Shown in pieces: positions 9,955-22,000 of a stretch of 64,000 nt of DNA; the first letter of the stretch is position 1, and each line of letters begins with the position of its first letter. This DNA comes from Ampullaceana balthica (taxonomy: Eukaryota; Mollusca; Gastropoda; Lymnaeidae), in the NCBI GenBank assembly GCA_944989445.1, contig CALYLW010000166.1, positions 67,946 through 131,945 on the forward strand. The letters are read 5' to 3'. Below the pieces are notes generated by a model. The model worked only from the letters and a program-made list of their open reading frames with translations. It had not been told where the DNA came from and searched no databases. The position numbers and the translations under genes were made by a program.

Positions 9955-12685
9955 AGAAATGGATTACAAAAGACAAGCATCTGTGTATCTATCTGGTCAT
10001 TTATTCATTTTTTTAAATTGGTGGCCTTGGGCATTGTTGAAGACCTACTGGACTTGGCAATAATGAATTTATTCACTTACAAAGAAAGGAGTTCTGATGA
10101 CCCTATTGAAAGTGACCCTCTGGCCTAGATGGCTTTCTCCACTGCCGCTCAGTTTTTGTCAACCAGATCTTCTGGACATAGTCAACAGATTTAATACAAA
10201 ATTTTTTATTAGGTTCACAAGCCAGTTTTTATAGGAATGTGTATTTGAAAATCAATAGATTCTCCTAAAGATATTCATTCTTATTATTCATCTGCATCTT
10301 TTATTGTTACTCATTTACCAACCTTCAGCAACATGAATTCAAAAACATCAGGATTGATTTTAATTAGCATAAAAAGTAGCCTGGTCCCCTTTAACTAAAT
10401 TTGATTATCTTTTTATTACAAGGGTCAAATATTATAAACAATAACATGAGAAATAATTCCAGAAACACCCTAACACCATTGTTGCCTTCGTCCCTTCCTT
10501 TCACAACAAGTAAACTATAACAAATTAGGGTGCTGATAGATAATGCTGAACCAAGTTTGTACATTTGTTCCCATTTCCTCAGGGCTTTGATTATAATAAA
10601 TGTGTGTATGATTGAAACCATATATTTAAATGTGCTGAAACAGCATCATCCAGAAAGATGCAGCTTTCACTGTTCACTGACTTGATTTGCTCAAATATTT
10701 TGAGGCTTTCAAAGTTCGTTCAAGTTTTCACGCAATATTAATGTGTTTTTGTCAAGGCTGTCGCTAAAAAAATTGTATGCTGTGGCTAATAATTTTTACA
10801 GAAGACCAGGTTTATTTCTAGGAAAGCAGGGGCATCAAATTGTTTAATTTCATAAGGAGAAAGATATTTAAAATTTTTTGTCAAATCTTATCACAGATTG
10901 CATATTCATTAATATTCTGATAGATATAAATTTTCTTTTTTTGGGCAGATATGACAAAGGGCTGCATTCTATTATAAGAAAATTAATTGAGAGAACATGA
11001 GCAAGATATGTTTTTTTTTGTGTTGAAATATATTTTAATTGTTCTTGTTAGGAGGCATTATAATGTAGAATATATAATTGGTGAGCAGTGCATGTGTGAA
11101 TGTGAGTTTTTATTAAATATCTCAGCATGTGAGAAAAGCTTGGCTGTAGACAATTTTTCATGAGATTAAAGCTTCAGTGTGTACAAATATTTTTGTGCTG
11201 TATGTTGAGGTTGGTGTTCTTTGTATATTTCATTATGTTCTGGGCATTCAGTAAAGATATTGGGTAGCTGGCAGCTGGTTAAAGCAACTTGATCAGTTAT
11301 AGTTATTGTTTACATGTAAGGGAACTCCTTGTCATCTGGCCAGTAAATATAATAGGTAAATAGAAGTTTGATAGAACTATGGTGGAGCTTTACTTTGTGA
11401 TTTTAAGGTTAAATATTATGTAACAAGTTTGATACACTGTCATTAGAAATAAGAATTATTCCAAAATAAATTAGTTTTTAGATAATTTGCATAAAATTTT
11501 GTTAATCTGTTTAAAAAAAGTTTGCATCAGATAAAAAAAGAATTTGTTAAGATTACCATGAGCACAGTTTTGTTCCTTAATAAATGGGATTCAGTCCCTG
11601 CTTCTTTGGCATGCTTCAGACAAAATCTACCAATTATTTTATGTATAATCCCTGTATTTCAATTTCTTATTTTATTTTTTTTCCAATTTGTAATTGTATT
11701 TTGTGTCCTGCAGAGATGCTGAACACAGATCAATTTTTTTTTGTAAGCAATTTCAAATGGTACGATTACATAATTTGCAGTTTTTATTTAAAAAACAACA
11801 ACCAGTGGGTTATTAAGATTTCTATTTGAATTAAATGTCTAATTAATTGTGTCTTTTGTATATTACAATCAAATGTTTATTTGGTACTCAGAATGACATT
11901 ATTTTTGCAAAGTCATAAATACTTTTAGATTTTAACTTTGGACTGTAAAATGCAACCTTATTTTAAGGAAAATTCATGCATGCCTTGGAATTTATTTGTA
12001 TATAATATAAATGTTGCTATTTAAAAATCTGAACAATTGTGCCAATTTGCAATTGGCATTTTGTTTTTACTTTCAAAACAGAAATTTGGGCGAAGCACTT
12101 TTTCAAGTGACCTTTTTTAAAAAAAAATCTGTGCTTGAGAAATCAACAGCAGCTATCTGAATGTTTTGTTGATTTTATACGATTTTGATTTTTTTTCCTT
12201 CGTCGTCATTGAAGATTGTTTTGTCTGATAAGTGTTGTGCGACATTAATGTTCATTTTTGTCAATTTCTTTGAACTACAAGACGCAATAAATGAAGCAAA
12301 ATACCACTCTAATTTTTTAAACAAGCTCATTTGTATTCATGCAATTTATAAAGCAGACATTCTATGTAATGAAATATTCCAAGGCATATTCAAAACATAG
12401 TTCATGCACTCAAGTCAAAAGCTATATAGGCTGTCACAAGGCAATGGTTATAATGTCTGCAACACAACTTGAAATGCATCCAGGGCCACCAACCCTATTG
12501 TTTGGAATGTCATTCTTATTAAAGTAGGGCCAACTTCCACTCAAGATATGAAAGCAATGGAAAACAACCAACCATGTCACTGAAAACAGAGAAGCATGGC
12601 AAAAAAAAATTACAGATCAAATATAGTGTGTTCTTTTAGTTCATTATCTTCGCATTGCCTTCAATTCTAAACAGTGAGTAACCCC
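9955..12685. other. Convergent intergenic region and probable SLC25A36 3' UTR
   Basis: This AT-rich stretch between the two convergent stop codons has no credible ORF. Several AATAAA hexamers could end the SLC25A36 transcript, for example at about 12286-12291; which is used cannot be decided from sequence. The short open frames here have no coding character. Confidence 0.6.
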
Positions 12686-12686
12686 T

Positions 12687-12692
12687 TTTAAT
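12687..12692 (-). promoter_or_regulatory. SPDL1: Candidate poly(A) signal for Spindly
   Basis: ATTAAA on the - strand lies about 40 nt downstream of the Spindly stop codon. It is the nearest hexamer of the AATAAA/ATTAAA class and would give a very short 3' UTR. Confidence 0.4.
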
Positions 12693-12731
12693 GTCGCCAA
12701 CAACAATTTAAAAATAACCATAGTGAACACA

Positions 12732-13081
12732 CTACTGCTGTCTGCATTCTGCGGGATCATCTTGAACTTTGGGAATTTCTACAGTTTTTATTTGTGCTTT
12801 GAGTATCCTTGTGCCTTGTTCATTATTTTCCTTCAAGTCTTCCACAATATTCTCCCTTTTGGTTGAAATGACGCTAATGTCTGAATTCAAAGTCACAGAC
12901 TTTTGATGAGTGGATTTAAATAGGTCATCTGAGAATGTAACATTTTCTTTAGACAAATTTATCTCCTTCAGTGGAGTGTGCTTGACAGGTTTCAAGTCTG
13001 AGGGTTCAGTATGTTGCAGGTTGGTCTTGTTCCTAGTATGTAAGGAGGTTTTAGAAGCTTCTTTTTGTGGAGAAAAAAGTT
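12732..13081 (-). CDS. SPDL1: Spindly terminal exon with C-terminal CaaX-like box
   Basis: The acceptor is TTCTACAG. It encodes a low-complexity, presumably disordered tail of about 115 residues (LFSPQKEASKTSLHTRNK onward, SPQK and TPLK being possible CDK sites) that ends DDPAECRQQ and stop. The terminal C-x-x-x corresponds to the farnesylated CPQQ of human Spindly. Confidence 0.88.
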
Positions 13082-16000
13082 CTGTAGAATAAATAAAGGC
13101 AAGAACTAAAATTTAGAGGGTTGAAATTCAACTAGGGCAGAAATTATATTTCATGATTTATTGTAACAGAAATTTACTTAGATCTGAAGCTGAGGAGGGT
13201 AAAATAAATAGAATTGTTTACTACTGTTTTTATTTTTCTGCTGATGTATTTTATTGGTATACACATGGATATGTAACAATGCATTAGTTATCACTTCTAT
13301 GACAAAGTAATGGGTCATTGGGGGGGAAAAAAAAAGTTATTCTCGATCCAGAGCCACAAACTCACCAGGTTCATACTTGCGCTGTAATTCTTGCACAGTC
13401 AGGGAGAGATGTGCAGTCATACGTCTCAGCCTGTCCCTGTCGTGTGTCATGTTCATCAGCTCATTCCTGACTTGTGTCAGGTGAAGTTCAAGCCTCATCT
13501 GATCCAGGTAGTTCTGCTGGGCTTTTTGTTGACATTCCTCCAGCTCTTTCCTAGAAAAAAAACCCCAAAGACTTGGTTTGTTCAGAAAATATGGAAAATA
13601 ATTTCAATGTGAGACATTGTCTACACCAGGGGTGTCCAAACTTTTTGCAAAGAGGGCCATATGTCATGAATTTAAAATATGTGCGGGTGGACTAAGTTTA
13701 AGATACTAAAGAAAAAAGATATACTTTGATACTGAGTACAGGCTTTTAAATAATTTTTTTTGTTGTAATTTGTAAGAGATATCTTTTTTTTAATGGAAAA
13801 AGGGGACAATCCCATAGTGATTTTTGAAACTTTATAAATTACTTATTCCATCATTTAAAATGACAAAAATTGGATAATAATGGCCAAATTATGATTATGG
13901 AATAAAGATGGTTATTTTACACTACGTACCTTATAATAAATCAAATGTGTTGAAATAAAACTACAACGGAAAATGTTAGGCCGAAAATTGTGCTGAAATG
14001 TTTTTTTTTACAATTTTAAGTACACATTTCTTTTTCCGATTGGGATAAAAAAAAACTAAGGTTGTTAAGACCGCTCGTTTTTGAGGACAAGTTAACCATT
14101 CAAAAAAGACCAGTTAACCGTTGGTCCGTATTTTTACTATGTTTCGTGAACCAACAAGAGAATGCATCAAATTTTCGCCCCACGTCATCTGATTTGACAT
14201 CCAATGTTATGTAATTTTAAGTCAAATGCCTTTGACGTGCACTTACTTAGCAGGAAAACTGTCAATATACGACTGCAATCGATTTTAAGGATCGGTAAAC
14301 ACTCTGTTAGGCGTATCTTTCCTCTTGTAATTTTGACATTTCCGCACTGGGTTAGTTCTCGTACTATGCTTTATCAACTAAGCGAATTAAAAAAAAATCG
14401 TTCACTAGCCGAACTCCACTCACAGTGATGACTTGTATTTTTTATGTTATTTAAATACCGGAATATTAAGAAAACACTTTGATGTCACGGTCGCTCGCGT
14501 ATCGTCTATGGTATTCTGCCGCAACACAGGAAAAAATTAACTCCCGGTAATAAGCCAATACCGACTAATTGAAGTTACAGTTAACCGGTCCTGATTAAAT
14601 GGGACCGGTCCTGATCTGAGGACTGGTTAACCGGTGACAAAGCCTTAAAAAAAAACATTGCAAAATCTGTTGTCATAGAACATCATTGAATTTCGTATAC
14701 ATAACAGCACATAACTTCATCTGCTTTTGGTAATAAATACTTGTGTTGGCTAATGATAAAAAGTCATCGATTTTTGCTACCATTTTGTGTCATTGTATTT
14801 TGTCCTCAAAACATCTTTTAATTTTCAGCTTTTCTTATAAATATAATGTTTACGTTACAGAAAACATCTACGAGTCAGTTATTTTTTAAAAATGAGGCAG
14901 CTGGCCAGTTAAAATTTAAGCGCAGGCAGAATTTGGCCCACGGGCTGGACTTTGGAGACCCCTGATTTACACTAAGATGAGCCAAATAAGGTTTCAATGT
15001 ATAATACCAATACCCTGGCCTGTTACGAATTTACTTTGCTCATCTTGGGTATAATTTATTAAAAAATTTTAGGCACTAAGTTTGCGGATGTGTAATCCTG
15101 AATGGATGTAATGGCCTGAACATACTCTTTAGCACTTACTTCTTTTGACTGACTAGTCCATGCAGAAAATGGATGAAGCTCTTATCACTGTCTGAGAGAT
15201 TGTCAGGCACATTCATTTCACTTGGCTCTCTCTTCAACTGAAAAAAAAAGACAACACAAATATTTAATAATATATACATATATATTATATAACTCAAAGC
15301 TGACATGCAGAGATCATTGCATGAAATCCTGATTCAAAGGAATTTTCTTTTGGCTTCAACTACACATGTATAAACTGCACAATTTTAAAGATATAAAAGA
15401 GACTAAAACTCACAATTTCTGTGAGATACTTTAAATTTAAAAAAAGACACCCTGAAATTTAATTATTCAAAATGTGTAAACAAAATTAAACAGTTTATGG
15501 GTTTTCTACAGTATCCTAATTTCAAGAGACACCTGGAGTATTAACGATCACAACACACATGCAGTGATCTTAGAAAAAAAACAAAAAACCTCACCTTGGC
15601 CACTTCTTTTTTCTGTAAGGCTTCTGTGAGCTGGATAACCTGTCTCTTGCTGTTCTCAAGGTCACGCTGCAAAGTCTTCACTTTCTCAGCATCAAAACTA
15701 TTCCCTGAGGTTTGACGCAGCAGTAGAACCTGTTGCTGAATGGACAAACAACAAATGTGTGGGAGCTCCAATGCCAAATAATGTTTTTGTAATTGCCTCT
15801 TCAGTTTCTTGTTTAGTATAGCTTTTTATATTAAAAAGAAAAATTATGAAAAAATCCATTTATCTTCCTTTGTCATAGTCCATGAATAATTAAAATTTTA
15901 AAGTCGTTTCCGTTTTTCAGCCATATAGATATAGAGCGAGTCCAAAACACTCAGTAATACCTTCAGTCTCTTATTCTCCCTTTGCTCCTTAGCAAGTTGC

Positions 16001-19000
16001 TGTTTGACTTCACCCAAATTACTTTCAAGCTTCACAATCCTAGTCTCAGCTGCTACACGCCGATCATCTACCTGTCATTACCATAAAAAATGTTTTTAAA
16101 TGTGGAAAATACAAAGAAAAAAACAGGAAAAGAAACATTTATTCTTATATTTCAGACAATTATATATATAGCATACAATCATCTCTATCATAATTAAACT
16201 TTAACATATAGTACTTATATATAATATACGACATATATGTAATATACATTATTGTTTTATTATAAAGATATTATTAAGAAATGTGTATATTATTTGGAAA
16301 ACACATTTTCCCTCAGTGCCATTGAGGTTCAATAATTTTACCTCTGAAAACAAAGAGTTGCCTTTTCGCTTGGTGTCTACTTTACATGTTTCTGATTCAA
16401 GCTGGATCCGTAACTCAGCATTTTCTTCACGCAAACCCTGAAAAAGATGTTGAATTTAAATAAGCTCTATAAAAGTTTGCATTGTGCCTTATTAATTATA
16501 GACTGTTACAGAGCAAACTATATAAAAGCCAAATTAGACCATATCTGATGGAAATTATAAACAAACCTCATTGACATTGCACTGAGCAGAAAACTGTGCC
16601 TCAATGCATTCAATTTCCTCATCTTTAGCTTTCAACTCAGTGTCCAGCTCTCTCATTTGTCCTTGTAAAGACCTTATTTCACAAGTTGCTTCCATCAGCT
16701 TGGACTGTACAGACTCCTGACAACAATCATTAATCAAGTATGAAGACTTAGTAAACCCCTGTATGAAGACTTAGTAAACCCCTGTATGAAGACTTACTAA
16801 ACCCCTGTATGAAGACTCAGTAAACCCCTGTATGAAGACTCAGTAAACCCCTGTATGAAGACTTAGTAAACCCCTGTATGAAGACTCAGTAAACCCCTGT
16901 ATGAAGACTTAGTAAACCCCTGTATGAAGACTTAGTAAACCCCTGTATGTAGATTCAGTAAACCCCTGTATGAAGACTTAGTAAACCCCTGTATGAAGAC
17001 TCAGTAAACCCCTGTATGAAGACTCAGTAAACCCCTGTATGAAGACTTAGTAAACCCCTGTATGAAGACTTAGTAAACCCCTGTATGAAGACTTAGTAAA
17101 CCCCTGTATGAAGACTCAGTAAACCCCTGTATGAAGACTCAGTAAACCCCTGTATGAAGACTTAGTAAACCCCTGTATGAAGACTTAGTAAACCCCTGTA
17201 TGAAGACTTAGTAAACCCCTGTATGAAGACTCAGTAAACCCCTGTATGAAGACTTAGTAAACCCCTGTATGAAGACTCAGTAAATCCAAACAGTTCTTAC
17301 TCATTAATATTCATTGTTGTTGCCTGTTTAAAATTTTTGTGTGTTAATAACTAAAAGCCACCCATATTATAGAATTTCTTGAACAGTAGAATTTCAAGTG
17401 GAGAATTCCAAACTTCAAATCTAGGATCAATTTACAAAGATAAAACAATACATGATTAAAAAAAAAGTTTTTCAAAAGTATTTAGCTGATTCACTTACAT
17501 ATCAATATTTACTTACTCATGAATTACCCCAAACTATGAATCTTTCAAATAATGAATTAACAGTTTCCATTTTATAAAACAAATAAAAACCTAATCTCAT
17601 CCTCACCAGATTGACTTCAAGTTCAGAGTTTCTCATATGAAGAGATCTGACGATGTTATCCTCTTCTTGGGGGACCACTGGGGCTGGATGGGCTGTTTCC
17701 AACAAGTGCTGGATTCTCTTCTCTAGTTTCAAGACACTTGCCTTGGCCTCCTTCTCAGAGTTGTGGGATTCTTCTAAACACTGACGCAATTCTGCAATCT
17801 TTAAAAAATATTTAAATTTCAATTAAAAATACATTTTTTAGGCTTACGTATTTGTACATTTTTTTCCAGCTATCAAAACGGAGAGAACTCTATCTAACAG
17901 AATTATAAGTATACACATCTAGCCAAACAGAGAACTCTATCTAACAGAATTATAAGTATACACATCTAGCCAAACAGAGTGGGATGGGGAGCATGGCGGT
18001 GGGTAGAATCTTATAAAATATATTTAATGAAAAATGGGGCAAACTAATTTTTGTTTTGTTTGAAGGAGAGAAAACAGAAATCATTACCTCCTGCCTCAAG
18101 AGTAAGGTATTTTTTATTTGTTCTTGACTTATTGTGTTCTGGGGTCTCTTGCTTAGTTCTTCCAGTTCATTCTTGAGGTCTGTGTTTTCATCTTCCAGGT
18201 GACGGAGGTTGGCGGTGGCGGTCGCAAGATGCTGTTTGGCAGAGTAGAGTTCCTGTTTCTTGCGCTGCAAAGTGACACACTTGTGGTTATTATTAATAAC
18301 CCACCCGGTCAATGAATAAATATTGCTATGTGTATCTAAAAAACTCTTTAGAGATTATTTACAATATTTGGGTCTCTATAGAAAAGGTACCGGAACGCAA
18401 CGCCAAAAAGCATTCCAGGCAGTAATAAAAATAAGTTCGTGGGGAAAAGGTGCCGGTACGCCGTCCTGGTGCGTTAAGCGAGAAAAAAAGCACTGGTCTT
18501 ACCCAAAATGTAGCCGAGTGGTGGCGAAATGAGTATTATTTATGCAGCACACACTAACTAAACAGTTAAATTAAACAGTGAATAAATGCAGGTCGTGATG
18601 ACTATAGTTTGAAAGATTTTATTTGACTACTTTCTGATAACACAGTTACTGATGTATGACTGAGTGAATGAACTTTAAGTTAGAATGAACACAGTTACTG
18701 ATGAATGACTAAGTGAATGAACTTTAAGTTAGAATGAACACAGTTACTGATGTATGACTAAGTGAATGAACTTTAAGTTAGAATGAACACAGTTACTGAT
18801 GTATGACTAAGTGAATGAACTTTAAGTTAGAATGAACACAGTTACTGATGTATGACTGAGTGAATGAACTTTAAGTTAGAATGAACACAGTTACTGATGT
18901 ATGACTGAGTGAATGAACTTTAAGTTAGAATGAACACAGTTACTGATGTATGACTGAGTGAATGAACTTTAAGTTAGAATGAACACAGTTACTGATGTAT

Positions 19001-22000
19001 GACTGAGTGAATGAACTTTAAGTTAGAATGAACACAGTTACTGATGAATGTCTAAGTGAATGAACTTTAAGCTAGAATGAACACAGGGTACAGTTTTCAT
19101 ACAACCTATGCCTTGCTACTGTCCCCAAGCACTCAGCATGTCCTTTCCCTCACAACATGTCATTCTCCCTAGTCCCAAGTGACATGGTATTAATACACGT
19201 GGGTGTCGGACAAGTGGCCCCCTGCTGCCAGCCATAAAATTTGAGTCTTTGATTCCCTGACCAGGGTCCTCAATAACTGCCCATGACGCCTCACTGGTCT
19301 CTGGTAAGGACTGCCACATTAACATTTATGCTTCCTGTCGGTCATTGTTCTACACTACACCCACAATGGTGTTTGGGGGTGGGGGGTTGGCGAGATGGAG
19401 AGACTGTGGCGTAGCCAGAGGGAGAGGGGGTATGTAAAATAAAAATAATAAAAACTGGATTTTTAAAAATCAAAATAAAATAAAAACAAAATAAGAAATT
19501 GATAAAATTAATAAATGAACTATGGTAAAACATGTAAAGGCTTCTACTGCTAAAACTTCAAACTCCATATTAGATATACATTTTTCTGATACTTATGCTA
19601 CTGAACTGAATAACCAAAAGGCTTTAGTTGTATGAGAACGTTACACTGATCTGTTGGTAACTTAATTGATTGTTCATATTCAAAAAACCACACCTGTTGC
19701 AGAAATGAAAATTTCTGTACCCTATCAAATTCAAACATGAGCCAATCAAATGTACTGGGGCGGAAAAATTTCCTCATTGTAAATTAGCTTGTACAATTTT
19801 TAAAAGTTCAAATAAAGTTAAATAAAAGAACAGAAAAGCCAAGGAAAAGGTTGAAAAAGAAATAAGGACCCATATTAAAATACGTGAATGTTTCTAATGC
19901 TAAAACTTATAACTCAATAATGAGTCTAAAGCAGGGGTGGGCAAACTTTTTCTACGGCGGGCCGCATTGAATATTGTATCGTCAGGCAGACCGCAAATAT
20001 ATTTTGTCTGATTCAATTACAATTTACAACTTATAAAATATAAATGAATGATTATAACCATGTACTTATCATTTTATTTCACATATTCACACTCTATTAT
20101 ACATGTAAAATACATTTTAAAATAAGAACTGACACACTTTCTAGTTTGATAATAAGATTTAATATTCATTATTATTTCAACAAAAGCTAATTGTTACCTG
20201 TCATAATAACTATGAAGAAATAGGAACATAATTTACATATAAGCTGGCCATAGAGTACAATTATAATTAATGAGAAGTACGTAACTGTTCACAATTTTGG
20301 ATAATGTTCTTGAACTGTGGAACCAGTTTACTGGTTGTTATTCGCATGACAGCATTCAAATTGCTGTCAGTCAACATCGATCTGTTCTTAAACTTGTTTA
20401 TTTTCGAACAAAGAAAAAGTTTGCTCACAGATGTATGTGGACCCAAATAGTGAAAAAAGTTTGGCAGCATATTTTTTTCCAATAGTGACAAAATTTTGTG
20501 GGCAAATTTTTAAAGTGTGGAAATGCTGCGGCTGGCAAACAGTCATATAACTCCAGCAGAAGAACTGATGTTAACTTCTCCTTCAGGTTATAATCTGCAT
20601 GTAGGTCAATCAGCTGGAACTGCATATCCTCAAGGGCTGAATCAGCTTCTGAAATAAAAGGCAAACTGAGGATGTTGAAGAGTGGTTCAAGGTCCTTGAA
20701 GTCTTGGAACCTCCTTTCAAATTCTGAAATAAATGGCAAACTGAGGATGTTGAAGAGTGGTTCAAGGTCCTTGAAGTCTTGGAACCTCCTTTCAAATTCT
20801 GAAATAAATGGCAAACTGAGGATGTTGAAGAGTGGTTCAAGGTCCTTGAAGTCTTGGAACCTCCTTTCAAATTCTGAAATAAATGGCAAACTGAGGATGT
20901 TGAAGAGTGGTTCAAGGTCCTTGAAGTCTTGGAACCTCCTTTCAAATTCTGAAATAAATGGCAAACTGAGGATGTTGAAGAGTGGTTCAAGGTCCTTGAA
21001 GTCTTGGAACCTCCTTTCAAATTCTGAAATAAATGGCAAACTGAGGATGTTGAAGAGTGGTTCAAGGTCCTTGAAGTCTTGGAACCTCCTTTCAAATTCT
21101 GAAATAAATGGCAAACTGAGGATGTTGAAGAGTGGTTCAAGGTCCTTGAAGTCTTGGAACCTCCTTTCAAATTCTGAAATAAATGGCAAACTGAGGATGT
21201 TGAAGAGTGGTTCAAGGTCCTTGAAGTCTTGGAACCTCCTTTCAAATTCTGAAATAAATGGCAAACTGAGGATGTTGAAGAGTGGTTCAAGGTCCTTGAA
21301 GTCTTGGAACCTCCTTTCAAATTCTGAAATAAATGGCAAACTGAGGATGTTGAAGAGTGGTTCAAGGTCCTTGAAGTCTTGGAACCTCCTTTCAAATTCT
21401 GAAATAAATGGCAAACTGAGGATGTTGAAGAGTGGTTCAAGGTCCTTGAAGTCTTGGAACCTCCTTTCAAATTCTGAAATAAATGGCAAACTGAGGATGT
21501 TGAAGAGTGGTTCAAGGTTCTTGAAGTCTTGGAACCTCCTTTCAAATTCTGAAATAAATGGCAAACTGAGGATGTTGAAGAGTGGTTCAAGGTTCTTGAA
21601 GTCTTGGAACCTCCTTTCAAATTCTGAAATAAATGGCAAACTGAGGATGTTGAAGAGTGGTTCAAGGTCCTTGAAGTCTTGGAACCTCCTTTCAAATTCT
21701 GAAATAAATGGCAAACTGAGGATGTTGAAGAGTGGTTCAAGGTCCTTGAAGTCTTGGAACCTCCTTTCAAATTCTGAAATAAATGGCAAACTGAGGATGT
21801 TGAAGAGTGGTTCAAGGTCCTTGAAGTCTTGGAACCTCCTTTCAAATTCCACGACCAAGGCATCTAACTGAGACTTGTCAGCAGTTTCACCAGAAATGGT
21901 TTTATGTTTCAGTACAGAAAGATGGCAAAACCTGTTTTCACCTGCTAGCCTAGAGAACAAGGAGAGCTTTGCCTGAAATGATTTAACATGCACATACATT

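Noticed and set aside
16738..17285. CRISPR-like array
   Set aside because: Units are contiguous with no spacers, and the sequence is an animal intron; the same holds for every other array in the window.
20610..21871. 399- and 417-codon frames on + and - over the 75 bp array
   Set aside because: They contain only array sequence. The frame that continues into transposase homology on both sides is the one at 20425-22518.
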